The position numbers were made by a program, and so were the translations under genes. From positions 110,816,536 through 110,880,535 of the forward strand of contig OZ024744.1 of NCBI GenBank assembly GCA_964016885.1: a DNA stretch of 64,000 bases, written 5' to 3'. The notes under the pieces are model-generated. The model made no database searches, had not been told where the DNA came from, and worked only from the letters and a program-made list of their open reading frames with translations. Source of the stretch: Eledone cirrhosa. Lineage: Eukaryota > Mollusca > Cephalopoda > Octopoda > Eledonidae. Below, one piece after another: positions 12,101 through 26,226 of this stretch. Each line of letters starts with the position of its first letter. Position 1 is the first letter of the stretch.

Positions 12101-14160
12101 CTGGCCCTTAACACAGAAAAACCACTTAATTCACTATAACTTACCTTGCTCTGAACACAGTAAAACTACACAATCCACTATAACTTACCTTGCCCTGAAC
12201 ACAGTAAAACTACACAATCCACTCTAACTTACTTTGCCCTGAACACAGTCAAACTACACAAACCACTATAACTTACCTTACCCTGAAAACAGTAAAACTA
12301 AACAATCCACTATAAATTACCTTGCCCTGAAAACAGTAAAACTACACAATCCACTATAAATTACCTTGCCCTGAACACAGTAAAACTACACAATCCACTA
12401 TAACTTACTTTGCCATGAACACAGTAAAACTACACAATCCACTATAACTTACCTTGCCCTGAACACAGTAAAACTAAACAATCCACTATACCTTACCTTG
12501 GCCTGAACACAGTAAAACTACACAAACAACTATAAATTACCTTACCCTGAACACAGTAAAACTACACAATCCACTATAACTTACTTTGCCCTGAACACAG
12601 TAAAACTACACAAAACACTATAACTTACATTGCCCTGAAAACAGTAAAGCTACACAATCCACTATAAATTACCTTGCCCTGAAAACAGTAAAACTACACA
12701 ATCCACTATAAATTACCTTGCCCTGAACACAGTAAAACTACACAATCCACTATAACTTACTTTGCCATGAACACAGTAAAACTACACAATCCACTATAAC
12801 TTACCTTGCCCAGAACACAGTAAACCTACACAATCCACTATAACTGAACTGGCCCTGAACACAGTAAAACTATACAATCCACTATAACTTAACTGGCCCT
12901 TAACACAGAAAAACCACTTAATTCACTATAACTTACCTTGCTCTGAACACAGTAAAACTACACAATCCACTATAACTTACCTTGCCCTTAACACAGTAAA
13001 ACTACACAAACCACTATAACTTACCTTGCTCTGAACACAGTAAAACTACACAATCCACTATAACCTACCTTGCTCTGAACACAATAAAACTACATAATAC
13101 ACTATAACTTACCTTGCTCTGAACACAGTAAAATTACACAATCCACTATAATTTACCTTCTTCTGAACACAGTAAAACTACACAATCCACTATAACTTTC
13201 CTTGCCCTGAACACAGTAAATCTACACAATCCACTATAACTTACTTTGCCCTGAACACAGTAAAATTACACAATCCACTATAACTTACCTTGCTCTAAAC
13301 ACAGTAAAGTTCGACAATCCACTATAACTTACCTTGCCCTGAACACAGTAAAATTATACAATCCACTATAACATACCTTGCCTGAACACAGTAAAACTAC
13401 ATAATCCACTATAACTTAACTGGCCCTGAACACAGTAAAACTTCACAATCCACTATAACTTAACTGGCCCTGAACAGACTAAACTACAGAATCCACTATA
13501 ACTTACCTTGCTCTGAATACAGGAAAACTACACAAGCGACTATAACTTACCTTGCCCTGAACAGATTAAAACTACACAATCCACTATAACTTACCTTGCC
13601 CTGAACACAGTAAAACTACACAATCCACTCTAACTTACTTTGCCCTGAACACAGTCAAACTACACAAACCACTATAACTTACCTTGCCCTGAAAACAGTA
13701 AAACTACACAATCCACTATAAATTACCTTGCCCTGAAAACAGTAAAACTACACAATCCACTATAAATTACCTTGCCCTGAACACAGTAAAACTACACAAT
13801 CCACTATAACTTACTTTGCCATGAACACAGTAAAACTACACAATCCACTATAACTTACCTTGCCCTGAACACAGTAAAACTACACAATCCACTATAACTG
13901 AACTGGCCCTGAACACAGTAAAACTACACAAACAACTATAAATTACCTTACCCTGAACACAGTAAAACTACACAATCCACTATAACTTAACTGGCCCTGA
14001 ACACAGTAAACTACAGAATCCACTATAACTTACCTTGCCCAGAACAAAGTCAAACTACACAAACCACTATAAATTACCTTGCTCTAAACACAGTAAAGCT
14101 CGACAATCCACTATAACTTACCTTGCCCTGAACACAGTAAAACTATACAATCCACTATAA
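9160..14160 (+). repeat. HOR-A copy 3 (5,001-bp period)
   Basis: The segment lies between the CATACCTTGCCTG markers at 9,160 and 14,161, exactly 5,001 bp apart. The same 5,001-bp lag holds at three further independent markers: GAACAGATTAAAAC (8,561 to 13,562), TACATTCC (10,104 to 15,105) and AGAACAAATTAAAACAAAG (10,612 to 15,613). It is 484 bp (11 monomers) longer than the 4,517-bp lag seen one copy earlier. This equals a 572-bp gain (13 monomers, at 11,531-12,102) minus an 88-bp loss (2 monomers) between about 12,280 and 13,562. By eye the copies on either side are nearly identical over long runs, which suggests recent duplication. Confidence 0.85.
11531..12102 (+). repeat. 572-bp (13-monomer) extra block inside HOR-A copy 3
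   Basis: The GGCCCTTAACACAG unit at 11,531 repeats at 12,103, and the rare ACTCTAAC unit at 11,649 repeats at 12,221. Both lags are 572 bp, or 13 x 44. HOR-A copy 2 has this stretch only once (7,014 matches 12,103 at 5,089 bp, which is 4,517 + 572). The left member carries the AACCGGCCC variant, also found at about 17,057, 24,609 and 27,775 in domain II, while 7,014 and 12,103 have AACTGGCCC. The extra block may therefore have been acquired by exchange with a domain-II-like unit and not by simple local duplication. That origin is an inference. Confidence 0.7.
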
Positions 14161-15947
14161 CATACCTTGCCTGAACACAGTAAAACTACATAATCCACTA
14201 TAACTTAACTGGCCCTGAACACAGTAAAACTACACGATCCACTATAACTTACCTTGCCCTGAACACAGTAAAACTACATAATCCACCATAACTTACCTTG
14301 CCCTGAACACAGTAAAACTACATAATCCACCATAACTTACCTTGCCCTGAACACAGTAAAACTACACAATCCACTATAACTTACTTTGCCCTGAACACAG
14401 TAAAACTACACAAACAACTATAAATTACCTTGCTCTAAACACAGTAAAACTACACAATCCACTATAACTTACCTTGCCCTGAACACAGTAAAACTACACA
14501 ATCCACTATAAATTACCTTACCCTGAACACAGTAAAACTACACAATCCACTATAACTTACTATGCCCTGAATACAGTCAAACTACACAAACCACTATAAC
14601 TTACCTTGCCCTGAAAACAGTAAAACTACACAATCCACTATAAATTACCTTGCCCTGAAAACAGTAAAACTACACAATCCACTATAAATTACCTTGCCCC
14701 AAACACAGTGAAACTACACAATCCACTATAACTTACTTTGCCATGAACACAGTAAAACTACACAATCCACTATAACTTACCTTGCCCTGAAAACAGTAAA
14801 ACTACACAATCCACTATAACTGAACTGGCCCTGAACACAGTAAAACTACACAAACAACTATAAATTAGCTTACCCTGAACACAGTAAAACTACACAATCC
14901 ACTATAACTTACTTTGCCCTGAACACAGTAAAACTACACAAACCACTATAACTTACCTTGCCCTGAAAACAGTAAAACTACACAATCCACTATAATATAC
15001 CTTGCCCTGAAAACAGTAAAACTACACAATCCACTATAAATTACCTTGCCCTGAACACAGTAAAACTACACAATCCACTATAACTGAACTGGCCCTGAAC
15101 ACAGTACATTCCACTATAACTTACCTTGCCCTGAACACAGTAAAACTACACAAACCACTATAACTGAACTGGCCCTGAACACAGTAACACTACACAATCC
15201 ACTATAACTGAACTGGCCCTGAACACAGTAAACTACAGAATCCACTATAACTTGCCTTGCCCAAAACAAAGTAAAACTACGTAATCCACTATAACTTACC
15301 TTGCCCTGAACACAGTAAAACTACTCAATCCACAATAGCTTACTTTGCCCTGAAAACAGTAAAACTACACAATCCACTATAACTTACCTTGCCCTGATCA
15401 CAGTAAAACTACACAATCACTATAACTTTTTTTGCCCTGAACACAGTAAAACTACACAAACCACTATAAATTACCTTGCTCTAAACACAATAAAGCTAGA
15501 CAATCCACTATAACTTACCTTGCCCTGAACACAGGAAAACTACACAATCCACTATAACTTAACTGGCCCTGAACACAGTAAACTACACAATCGACTATAA
15601 CTTACCTTGCCCAGAACAAATTAAAACAAAGTAATCCACTATACCTTACCTTGCCCTGAACACAGTAAAACTACACGATCCACTATAACTTACTTTGCCC
15701 TGAACACAGTAAAACTACAATAACAACTATAAATTACCTTGCTCTAAACACTGTAAAACTACACAAGCGACTATAACTTACCTTGCCCTGAACACATTAA
15801 AACTACACAATCCACTATAACTTACCTTGCCCTGAACACAGTAAAACTACACAATCCACTCTAACTTACTTTGCCCTGAACACATTCAAACTACACAAAC
15901 CACTATAACTTACCTTGCCCTGAAAACAGTAAAACTACACAATCCAC
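14161..15947 (+). repeat. HOR-A copy 4, truncated by domain II
   Basis: This copy starts with the CATACCTTGCCTG marker at 14,161 and follows copy 3 at the 5,001-bp lag through the truncated monomer (15,105), the poly-T monomer (about 15,427) and AAATTAAAACAAAG (15,613). One visible difference is ACATTCAAAC near 15,883, where copy 3 has ACAGTCAAAC. At about 15,948 the expected AAATTACC unit is replaced by ACCTTACCTTGCCCTTAAC, and the monomer order switches to that of domain II. About 3.2 kb of the copy is missing at this breakpoint. Confidence 0.8.
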
Positions 15948-18900
15948 TATACCTTACCTTGCCCTTAACACAGTAAAACTACACAATCAACTATAGCTTA
16001 CATTGCTCTGAACACAGTAAAACTACACTATCCACTATAGCTTAGCTTGCCCTGAAAACAGTAGAACTACACAATCCACTATAAGTTACCTTGCCCTGAA
16101 CACATTAAAACTACACGATACACTATAACTTACCTTGCACTGAACACAGTAAAACTACACTATCCACTATAAATTACCTTGCTCTGAACACAGTAAAAAT
16201 ACACAATCCACTATAACTTAACTGGCCCTGAACACAGTAATCTACAGAATCCACTATAACTTACCTTGCCCAGAACAAAGTAAAACTACGTAATCCACTA
16301 TACCTTACCTTGCCCTGAAGACAGTAAAGCTACACAATCCACTATAACTTGCCTTGCTCTGAACACAGTAAAACTACACAATCCACTATAACTTACGTTG
16401 TTCCGAACACAGTAAAACTACACAATCCACTATAGCTTACCTTGCCCTGAACACAGTAAAACTACACAATCCACTATAACTTACCTTGCCCTGAACACAG
16501 TAAAACTACACAATCCACTATAAATTACCTTGCCCTGAACACAGTAAAACTACACAATCCACTATAACTTACTTTGCCATGAACACAGTAAAACTACACA
16601 ATCCACTATAACTTACCTTGCCGTGAACACAGTAAAACTACACAATCCACTATAACTGAACTGGCCCTGAACACAGTAAAACTACACAAACAACTATAAA
16701 TTACCTTACCCTGAACACAGTAAAACTACACAATCCACTATAACTTACTTTGCCCTGAACACAGTAAAACTACACAAACCACTATAACTTACCTTGCCCT
16801 GAAAACAGTAAAACTACACAATCCACTATAAATTACCTTGCCCTGAAAACAGTAAAACTACACAATCCACTATAAATTACCTTGCCCTGAACACAGTAAA
16901 ACTACACAATCCACTATAACTTACTTTGCCATGAACACAGTAAAACTACACAATCCACTATAACTTACCTTGCCCAGAACACAGTAAACCTACACAATCC
17001 ACTATAACTGAACTGGCCCTGAACACAGTAAAACTACACAATCCACTATAACTTAACCGGCCCTTAACACAGAAAAACCACTTAATTCACTATAACTTAC
17101 CTTGCTCTGAACACAGTAAAACTACACAATCCACTATAACTTACCTTGCCCTGAACACAGTAAAACTACACAATCCACTCTAACTTACTTTGCCCTGAAC
17201 ACAGTCAAACTACACAAACCACTATAACTTACCTTGCCCTGAAAACAGTAAAACTACACAATCCACTATAAATTACCTTGCCCTGAAAACAGTAAAACTA
17301 CACAATCCACTATAAATTACCTTGCCCTGAACACAGTAAAACTACACAATCCACTATAACTTACTTTGCCATGAACACAGTAAAACTACACAATCCACTA
17401 TAAGTTACCTTGCTCTGAAAGCAGTAAAACTACACAATCCCCTATAACTTACTTTGCCCTGAACACAGCAAAACTACACAAACAACTATAAATTACCTTA
17501 CCCTGAACACAGTAAAACTACACGATCCACTATAACTTACTTTGCCCTGAACACAGTAAAACTACTATAATTCACTATAACTTACCTTGCCCTGAACACA
17601 GTAAAACTACACAATCCACTATACCTAACCTTGCCCTGAACACAGTAAAACTACACAATCCACTATAACTTACCTTGCTCTGAACACAGTAAAACTACAC
17701 AATCCACTATACCTTACCTTGCCCTGAAAACAGTAAAACTACACAATCCACTATAACTTAACTGGCCCTGAACACAGTATACTCCAGAATCCACTATAAC
17801 TTACCTTGCCCAGAACAAATTAAAACTACGTAATTCACTATACCTTACCTTGCCCTGAACACACTAAAACTACACAATCCACTATAACTTACCTTGCCTT
17901 GAACAATTTAAAACTACACAATCCACTATAACTTACCTTGCCTTGAACACAGTAAAACTACACAATACACTATAAATTACCTTACCCTGAACGCAGTAAA
18001 ACTACACAATCCACTATAACTTACTTTGTCCTGAATACAGTCAAACTACACAAACCACTATAAATTACCTTGCTCTGAAAACAGTAAAACTACACAATCC
18101 ACTATAAATTACCTTGCCCTGAAAACAGTAAAACTACACAATCCACTATAAATTACCTTGCCCCGAACACAGTAAAACTACACAATCCACTATAACTTAC
18201 TTTGCCATGAACACAGTAAAACTACACAATCCACTATAACTTACCTTGCCCTGAAAACAGTAAAACTACACAATCCACTATAACTGAACTGGCCCTGAAC
18301 ACAATAAAACTACACAAACAACTATAAATTAGCTTACCCTTAACACAGTAAAACTACACAATCCACTATAACTTACTTTGCCCTGAACACAGTAAAACTA
18401 CACAAACCACTATAACTTACCTTGCCCTGAAAACAGTAAAGCTACACAATCCACTATAAATTACCTTGCCCTTAAACCAGTAAAACTACACAATCCACTA
18501 TAAATTACCTTGCCCTGAACACAGTAAAACTACACAATCCACTATACCTTACCTTGCCCTGAACACAGTAAAACTACACAATCCACTATAACTGAACTGG
18601 CCCTAAACACAGTAAAACTACACAATCCACTATAACTTACCTTGCCCTGAACACACTAAAACTACACAATCCACTATAACTGAACTGGCCCTGAACACAG
18701 TAACACTACACAATCCACTATAACTGAACTGGCCCTGAACACAGTAAACTACAGAATCCACTATAACTTACCTTGCCCTGAACACACTAAAACTACACAA
18801 TCCACTATAACTGAACTGGCCCTGAACACAGTAACACTACATAATCCACAATAACGGAACTGGCCCTGAACACAGTAAACTACACAATCCACTATAACTT

Positions 18901-21900
18901 ACCTTGCCTCGAACACACTATAACTACACAATCCACTATAACTGAACTGGCCCTGAACACAGTAACACTACACAATCCACTATAACTGAACTGGCCCTGA
19001 ACACAGTAAACTACAGAATCCACTATAACTTACCTTGCCCAAAACAAAGTAAAACTACGTAATCCACTATAACTTACCTTGCCCTGAACACAGTAAAACT
19101 ACACAATCCACTATAGCTTACTTTGCCCTGAAAACAGTAAAACTACACAATCCACTATAACTTACCTTGCCCTGATCACAGTAAAACTACACAATCACTA
19201 TAACTTTTTTGCCCTGAACACAGTAAAACTACACAAACCACTATAAATTACCTTGCTCTAAACACAATAAAGCTAGACAATCCACTATAACTTACCTTAC
19301 CCTGAACACAGGAAAACTACACAATCCACTATAACTTAACTGGCCCTGAACACAGTAAACTACACAATCGACTATAACTTACCTTGCCCAGAACAAATTA
19401 AAACAACGTAATCCACAATACCTTACCTTGCCCTGAACACAGTAAAACTACACGATCCACTATAACTTACTTTGCCCTGAACACAGTAAAACTACAATAA
19501 CAACTATAAATTACCTTGCTCTAAACACTGTAAAACTACACAAGCGACTATAACTTACCTTGCCCTGAACACATTAAAACTACACAATCCACTATAACTT
19601 ACCTTGCCCTGAACACATTAAAACTACACAATCCACTATAACTTACTTTGCCATGAACACAGTAAAACAACACAATCCACTATAACTTACCTTGCCCTGA
19701 ACACAGTAAAACTACACAATCCACTATAACTGAACTGGCCCTGAACACAGTAAAACTACACAAACAACTATAAATTACCTTACCCTGAACACAGTAAAAC
19801 TACACAATCCACTATAACTTACCTTGCCCTGAAAACAGTAAAACTACACAATCCACTATAAATTACCTTGCCCTGAAAACAGTAAAACTACACAATCCAC
19901 TATAAATTACCTTGCCCTGAACACAGTAAAACTACACAATCCACTATAACTTACTTTGCCATGAACACAGTAAAACTACACAATCCACTATAACTTACCT
20001 TGCCCAGAACACAGTAAAACTACACAATCCACTATAACTGAACTGGCCCTGAACACAGTAAAAATACACAATCCACTATAACTTAACTGGCCCTGAACAC
20101 AGAAAAACTACTTAATTCACTATAACTTACCTTGCTCTGAACACAGTAAAATTACACAATTCACTATAATTTACCTTCTTCTGAACACAGTAAAACTACA
20201 CAATGCACTATAACTTTCCTTGCCCTGAACACAGTAAAACTACACAATCCACCATACCTAACCTTGCCCTGAACACAGTAAAACTACACAATCCACTATA
20301 ACTTACCTTGCTCTGAACACAGTAAAACTACACAATCCACTAAAACTTAATTGGCCCTGAACACAGTATACTACAGAATCCACTATAACTTACCTTGCCC
20401 AGAACAAATTAATACTACGTGATCCACTATACCTTACCTTGCCCTGAACACAGTAAAACTACACAATCCACTATAACTTACTTTGCCCTGAACACAGTAA
20501 AACTACACAAACAACTATATATTACCTTGCTCTAAACACAGTAAAACTACACGATCCACTATACCTTACCTTGCCCTGAACAATTTAAAACTACACAATC
20601 CACTATAACTTACCTTGCCTTGAACACAGTAAAACTACACAATCCACTATAAATTACCTTACCCTGAACGCAGTAAAACTACACAATCCACTATAACTTA
20701 CTTTGTCCTGAATACAGTCAAACTACACAAACCACTATAACTTACCTTGTTCTGAAAACAGTAAAACTACACAATCCACTATAAATTACCTTGCCGTGAA
20801 AACAGTAAAACTACACAATCCACTATAAATTACCTTGCCCCGAACACAGTAAAACTACACAATCCACTATAACTTACTTTGCCATGAACACAGTAAAACT
20901 ACACAATCCACTATAACTTACCTTGCCCTGAAAACAGTAAAACTACACAATCCACTATAACTGAACTGGCCCTGAACACAGTAAAACTACACAAACAACT
21001 ATAAATTAGCTTACCCTGAACACAGTAAAACTACACAATCCACTATAACTTACTTTGCCCTGAACACAGTAAAACTACACAAACCACTATAACTTACCTT
21101 GCCCTGAAAACAGTAAAACTACACAATCCACTATAAATTACCTTGCCCTTAAAACAGTAAAACTACACAATCCACTATAAATTACCTTGCCCTGAACACA
21201 GTAAAACTACACAATCCACTATACCTTACCTTGCCCTGAACACAGTAAAACTACACAATCCACTATAACTGAACTGGCCCTGAACACAGTAAAACTACAC
21301 AATCCACTATAACTTACCTTGCCCTGAACACAGTAACACTACACAATCCACTATAACTGAACTGGCCCTGAACACAGTAACCTACAGAATCCACTATAAC
21401 TTACCTTGCCCAAAACAAAGTAAAACTACGTAATCCACTATAACTTACCTTGCCCTGAACACAGTAAAACTACACAATCCACTATAGCTTACTTTGCCCT
21501 GAAAACAGTAAAACTACACAATCCACTATAACTTACCTTGCCCTGATCACAGTAAAACTACACAATCACTATAACTTTTTTGCCCTGAACACAGTAAAAC
21601 TACACAAACCACTATATATTACCTTGCTCTAAACACAATAAAGCTAGACAATCCACTATAACTTACCTTACCCTGAACACAGGAAAACTACACAATCCAC
21701 TATAACTTAACTGGCCCTGAACACAGTAAACTACACAATCGACTATAACTTACCTTGCCCAGAACAAATTAAAACAACGTAATCCACTATACCTTACCTT
21801 GCCCTGAACACAGTAAAACTACACGATCCACTATAACTTACTTTGCCCTGAACACAGTAAAACTACAATAACAACTATAAATTACCTTGCTCTAAACACT

Positions 21901-24900
21901 GTAAAACTACAGAATCTACTATAACTTACCTTGCCCTGAACACATTAAAACTACACAATCCACTATAACTTACCTTACCCTGAACACATTAAAACTACAC
22001 AATCCACTATAACTTACCTTGCTCTGAACACAGTAAAACTACACAATCCACTATAGCTTACGTTGTTCTGAACACAGTAAAACTACACAATCCATTCTAG
22101 CTTACTTTGCACTGAACACAGTAAAACTACACAATCCACTATAACTTACATTGCCCTGAACACAGTAAAACTACACAATCCACTATAACTTACCTTGCAC
22201 TGAACACAGTAAAACTACACTATCCACTATAAATTACCTTGCTCTGAACACAGTAAAAATACACATCCACTATAACTTAATTGGCCCTGAACACAGTAAA
22301 CTACAGAATCCACTATAACTTACCTTGCCCAGAACAAAGTAAAGCTACGTAAACAACTATACCTTACCTTGCCCTGAAGACAGTAAAGCTACACAATCCA
22401 CTATAACTTACCTTGCTCTGAACACAGTAAAACTACATAATCCACTATAACTTACCTTTCCCTGAACACAGTAAAACTACACAATCCACTATAACTTACC
22501 TTGCCCTGAACACAGTAAAACTACACAATCCACTATAACTTAAATGGGCCTGAACACAGTAAAACTCCACAATCCACTATAACTTAACTGGCCCTGAACA
22601 CAGTAAATTACAGAATCCACTATAACTTATCTTGCACTGAACACAGGAAAACTACACAATTCACTATAACTTAACTGGCCCTGAACACAGTAAAACTACA
22701 CAATCCTCTATAACTTACCTTGCCCTGAAAACAGTAAAACTACACAATCCACTATAAATTACCTTGCCCTGAACACAGTAAAACTACACAATCCACTATA
22801 ACTTACTTTGCCATCAACACAGTAAAACTACACAATCCACTATAACTTACCTTGCCCTGAACACATTAAAACTACACAATCCACTATAACTTACCTTGCC
22901 CTGAACACAGTAAAACTACACAATCCACTATAAATTACCTTGCCCTGAACACAGTAAAACTACACAATCCACTATAACTTACCTTGCCCTGAACACAGTA
23001 AAACTACACAATCCACTATACCTTACCTTGCCCTGAACACAGTAAAACTACACAATCCACTATAACTTACCTTGCTCTGAACACAGTAAAACTACACAAT
23101 CCACTATACCTTACCTTGCCCTTAACACAGTAAAACTACACAATCAACTATAGCTTACATTGCTCTGAACACAGTAAAACTACACTATCCACTATAGCTT
23201 AGCTTGCCCTGAAAACAGTAGAACTACACAATCCACTATAAGTTACCTTGCCCTGAACACATTAAAACTACACGATACACTATAACTTACCTTGCACTGA
23301 ACACAGTAAAACTACACTATCCACTATAAATTACCTTGCTCTGAACACAGTAAAAATACACAATCCACTATAACTTAACTGGCCCTGAACACAGTAATCT
23401 ACAGAATCCACTATAACTTACCTTGCCCAGAACAAAGTAAAACTACGTAATCCACTATACCTTACCTTGCCCTGAAGACAGTAAAGCTACACAATCCACT
23501 ATAACTTGCCTTGCTCTGAACACAGTAAAACTACACAATCCACTATAACTTACGTTGTTCCGAACACAGTAAAACTACACAATCCACTATAGCTTACCTT
23601 GCCCTGAACACAGTAAAACTACACAATCCACTATAACTTACCTTGCCCTGAACACAGTAAAACTACACAATCCACTATAACTTACTTTGCCCTGAACACA
23701 GTAAAACTAAACAATCCACTATAACTTAACTGTCCCTGAAGACAGTAAAACTACACAATCCACTATAACTTACCTTGCCGTGAACACAGTAAAACTAAAC
23801 AATCCACTATAACTTACATTGCCCTGAACACAGTAAAACTACACAAACCACTATAAATTACCTTGCCCTGAACACCGTAAAATTACACAATCCACTATAG
23901 TTTACCTTGCCCAGAACACAGTAAAACTACACAATCCACTATAAATTACCTTGCCTTGAACACAGTAAAACTACACAATCCACTATAACTGAACTGGCCC
24001 TGAACACAGTAAAACTACACAATCCACTATAACTTAACTGTCCCTGAACACTGTAAAACTACACAATCCACTATACCTTACCTTGCCCTGAACACAGTAA
24101 AACTACACAATCCACTATAGCTTACATTGCTCTGAACAGAGTAAAACTACACAATCCACTACAGCTTACCTTGCCCTGAAGACAGTAAAACTACACAATC
24201 CACTACAACTTACCTTGCCCTGAACACAGTAAACTACAGAATCCACTATAACTGAACTGGCCCTGAACACAGTAAAACTACACAAACAACTATAAATTAC
24301 CTTACCCTGAACACAGTAAAACTACACGATCCACTATAACTTACTTTGCCCTGAACACAGTAAAACTACACAAACCACTATAACTTACCTTGCCCTGAAA
24401 ACAGTAAAACTACACAATCCACTATAAATTACCTTGCCCTGAACACAGTAAAACTACACAATCCACTATAACTTACTTTGCCATGAACACAGTAAAACTA
24501 CACAATCCACTATAACTTACCTTGCCCAGAACACAGTAAACCTACACAATCCACTATAACTGAACTGGCCCTGAACACAGTAAAACTACACAATCCACTA
24601 TAACTTAACCGGCCCTTAACACAGAAAAACCACTTAATTCACTATAACTTACCTTGCTCTGAACACAGTAAAACTACACAATCCACTATAACTTACCTTG
24701 CCCTGAACACAGTAAAACTACACAATCCACTCTAACTTACTTTGCCCTGAACACAGTCAAACTACACAAACCACTATAACTTACCTTGCCCTGAAAACAG
24801 TAAAACTACACAATCCACTATAAATTACCTTGCCCTGAAAACAGTAAAACTACACAATCCACTATAACTTACTTTGCCATGAACACAGTAAAACTACACA

Positions 24901-26226
24901 ATCCACTATAAGTTACCTTGCTCTGAAAGAATTAAAACTACACAATCCCCTATAACTTACTTTGCCCTGAACACAGCAAAACTACACAAACAACTATAAA
25001 TTACCTTACCCTGAACACAGTAAAACTACACGATCCACTATAACTTACTTTGCCCTGAACACAGTAAAACTACTATAATTCACTATAACTTACCTTGCTC
25101 TGAACACAGTAAAACTACACAATCCACTATACCTAACCTTGCCCTGAACACAGTAAAACTACACAATCCACTATAACTTACCTTGCTCTGAACACAGTAA
25201 AACTACACAATCCACTATACCTTACCTTGCCCTGAAAACAGTAAAACTACACAATCCACTATAACTTAACTGGCCCTGAACACAGTATACTCCAGAATCC
25301 ACTATAACTTACCTTGCCCAGAACAAATTAAAACTACGTAATTCACTATACCTTACCTTGCCCTGAACACAGTAAAACTACACAATCCACTATAACTTAC
25401 TTTGCCCTGAACACAGTAAAACTACACAAACAACTATAAATTACCTTGCTCTAAACACAGTAAAACTACACAATCCACTATAACTTACCTTGCCCTGAAC
25501 AATTTAAAACTACACAATCCACTATAACTTACCTTGCCTTGAACACAGTAAAACTACACAATACACTATAAATTACCTTACCCTGAACGCAGTAACACTA
25601 CACAATCCACTATAACTTACTTTGTCCTGAATACAGTCAAACTACACAAACCACTATAACTTACCTTGCTCTGAAAACAGTAAAACTACACAATCCACTA
25701 TAAATTACCTTGCCCTGAAAACAGTAAAACTACACAATCCACTATAAATTACCTTGCCCCGAACACAGTAAAACTACACAATCCACTATAACTTACTTTG
25801 CCATGAACACAGTAAAACTACACAATCCACTATAACTTACCTTGCCCTGAAAACAGTAAAACTACACAATCCACTATAACTGAACTGGCCCTGAACACAA
25901 TAAAACTACACAAACAACTATAAATTAGCTTACCCTGAACACAGTAAAACTACACAATCCACTATAACTTACTTTGCCCTGAACACAGTAAAACTACACA
26001 AACCACTATAACTTACCTTGCCCTGAACACAGTAAAACTACACAATCCACTATAAATTACCTTGCCCTGAACACAGTAAAACTACACAATCCACTATAAC
26101 TTACCTTGCCCTGAACACAGTAAAACTACACAATCCACTATACCTTACCTTGCCCTGAACACAGTAAAACTACACAATCCACTATAACTTACCTTGCTCT
26201 GAACACAGTAAAACTACACAATCCAC
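15948..26226 (+). repeat. HOR-B copy 1 (about 10.28 kb)
   Basis: The unit opens with module M, recognised by CCCTTAACACAG, TAGCTTACATTGCTCTG, CACTATCCACTATAGC, GAAAACAGTAGAAC, AGTAATCTACAG and GTTGTTCCGAAC. Module M starts at about 15,948, 23,105, 26,227 and 33,387. TTCCGAAC lies at 16,401, 23,558, 26,680 and 33,840, giving lags of 7,157, 3,122 and 7,160 bp; TCTACAG lies at 16,241, 23,398, 26,520 and 33,680 with the same three lags. The full period is therefore 10,279-10,282 bp, split into parts of about 7.16 and 3.12 kb. Copy 1 lacks about 9 monomers next to 16,520 compared with the 23.6-kb and 26.7-kb modules. The rare ATAACGGAAC unit is at 18,851. Confidence 0.85.
23105..26226 (+). repeat. 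3,122-bp part of HOR-B, tandemly followed by its near copy
   Basis: Module M at 23,105 is followed after 3,122 bp by another at 26,227. Markers along the segment keep nearly the same lag: TTCCGAAC 23,558 to 26,680 (3,122), GGCCCTTAAC 24,611 to 27,777 (3,166), CTCTGAAAGAATTAAAAC 24,921 to 28,131 (3,210) and AGTATACTCCAG 25,286 to 28,496 (3,210). The two steps of 44 bp are single-monomer gains in the right-hand copy. A more distant relative stands at 17,059-17,778, where the AAAG unit reads GAAAGCAGTAAAAC. The two neighbouring copies look like a recent tandem duplication of about 3.1 kb. Confidence 0.8.
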
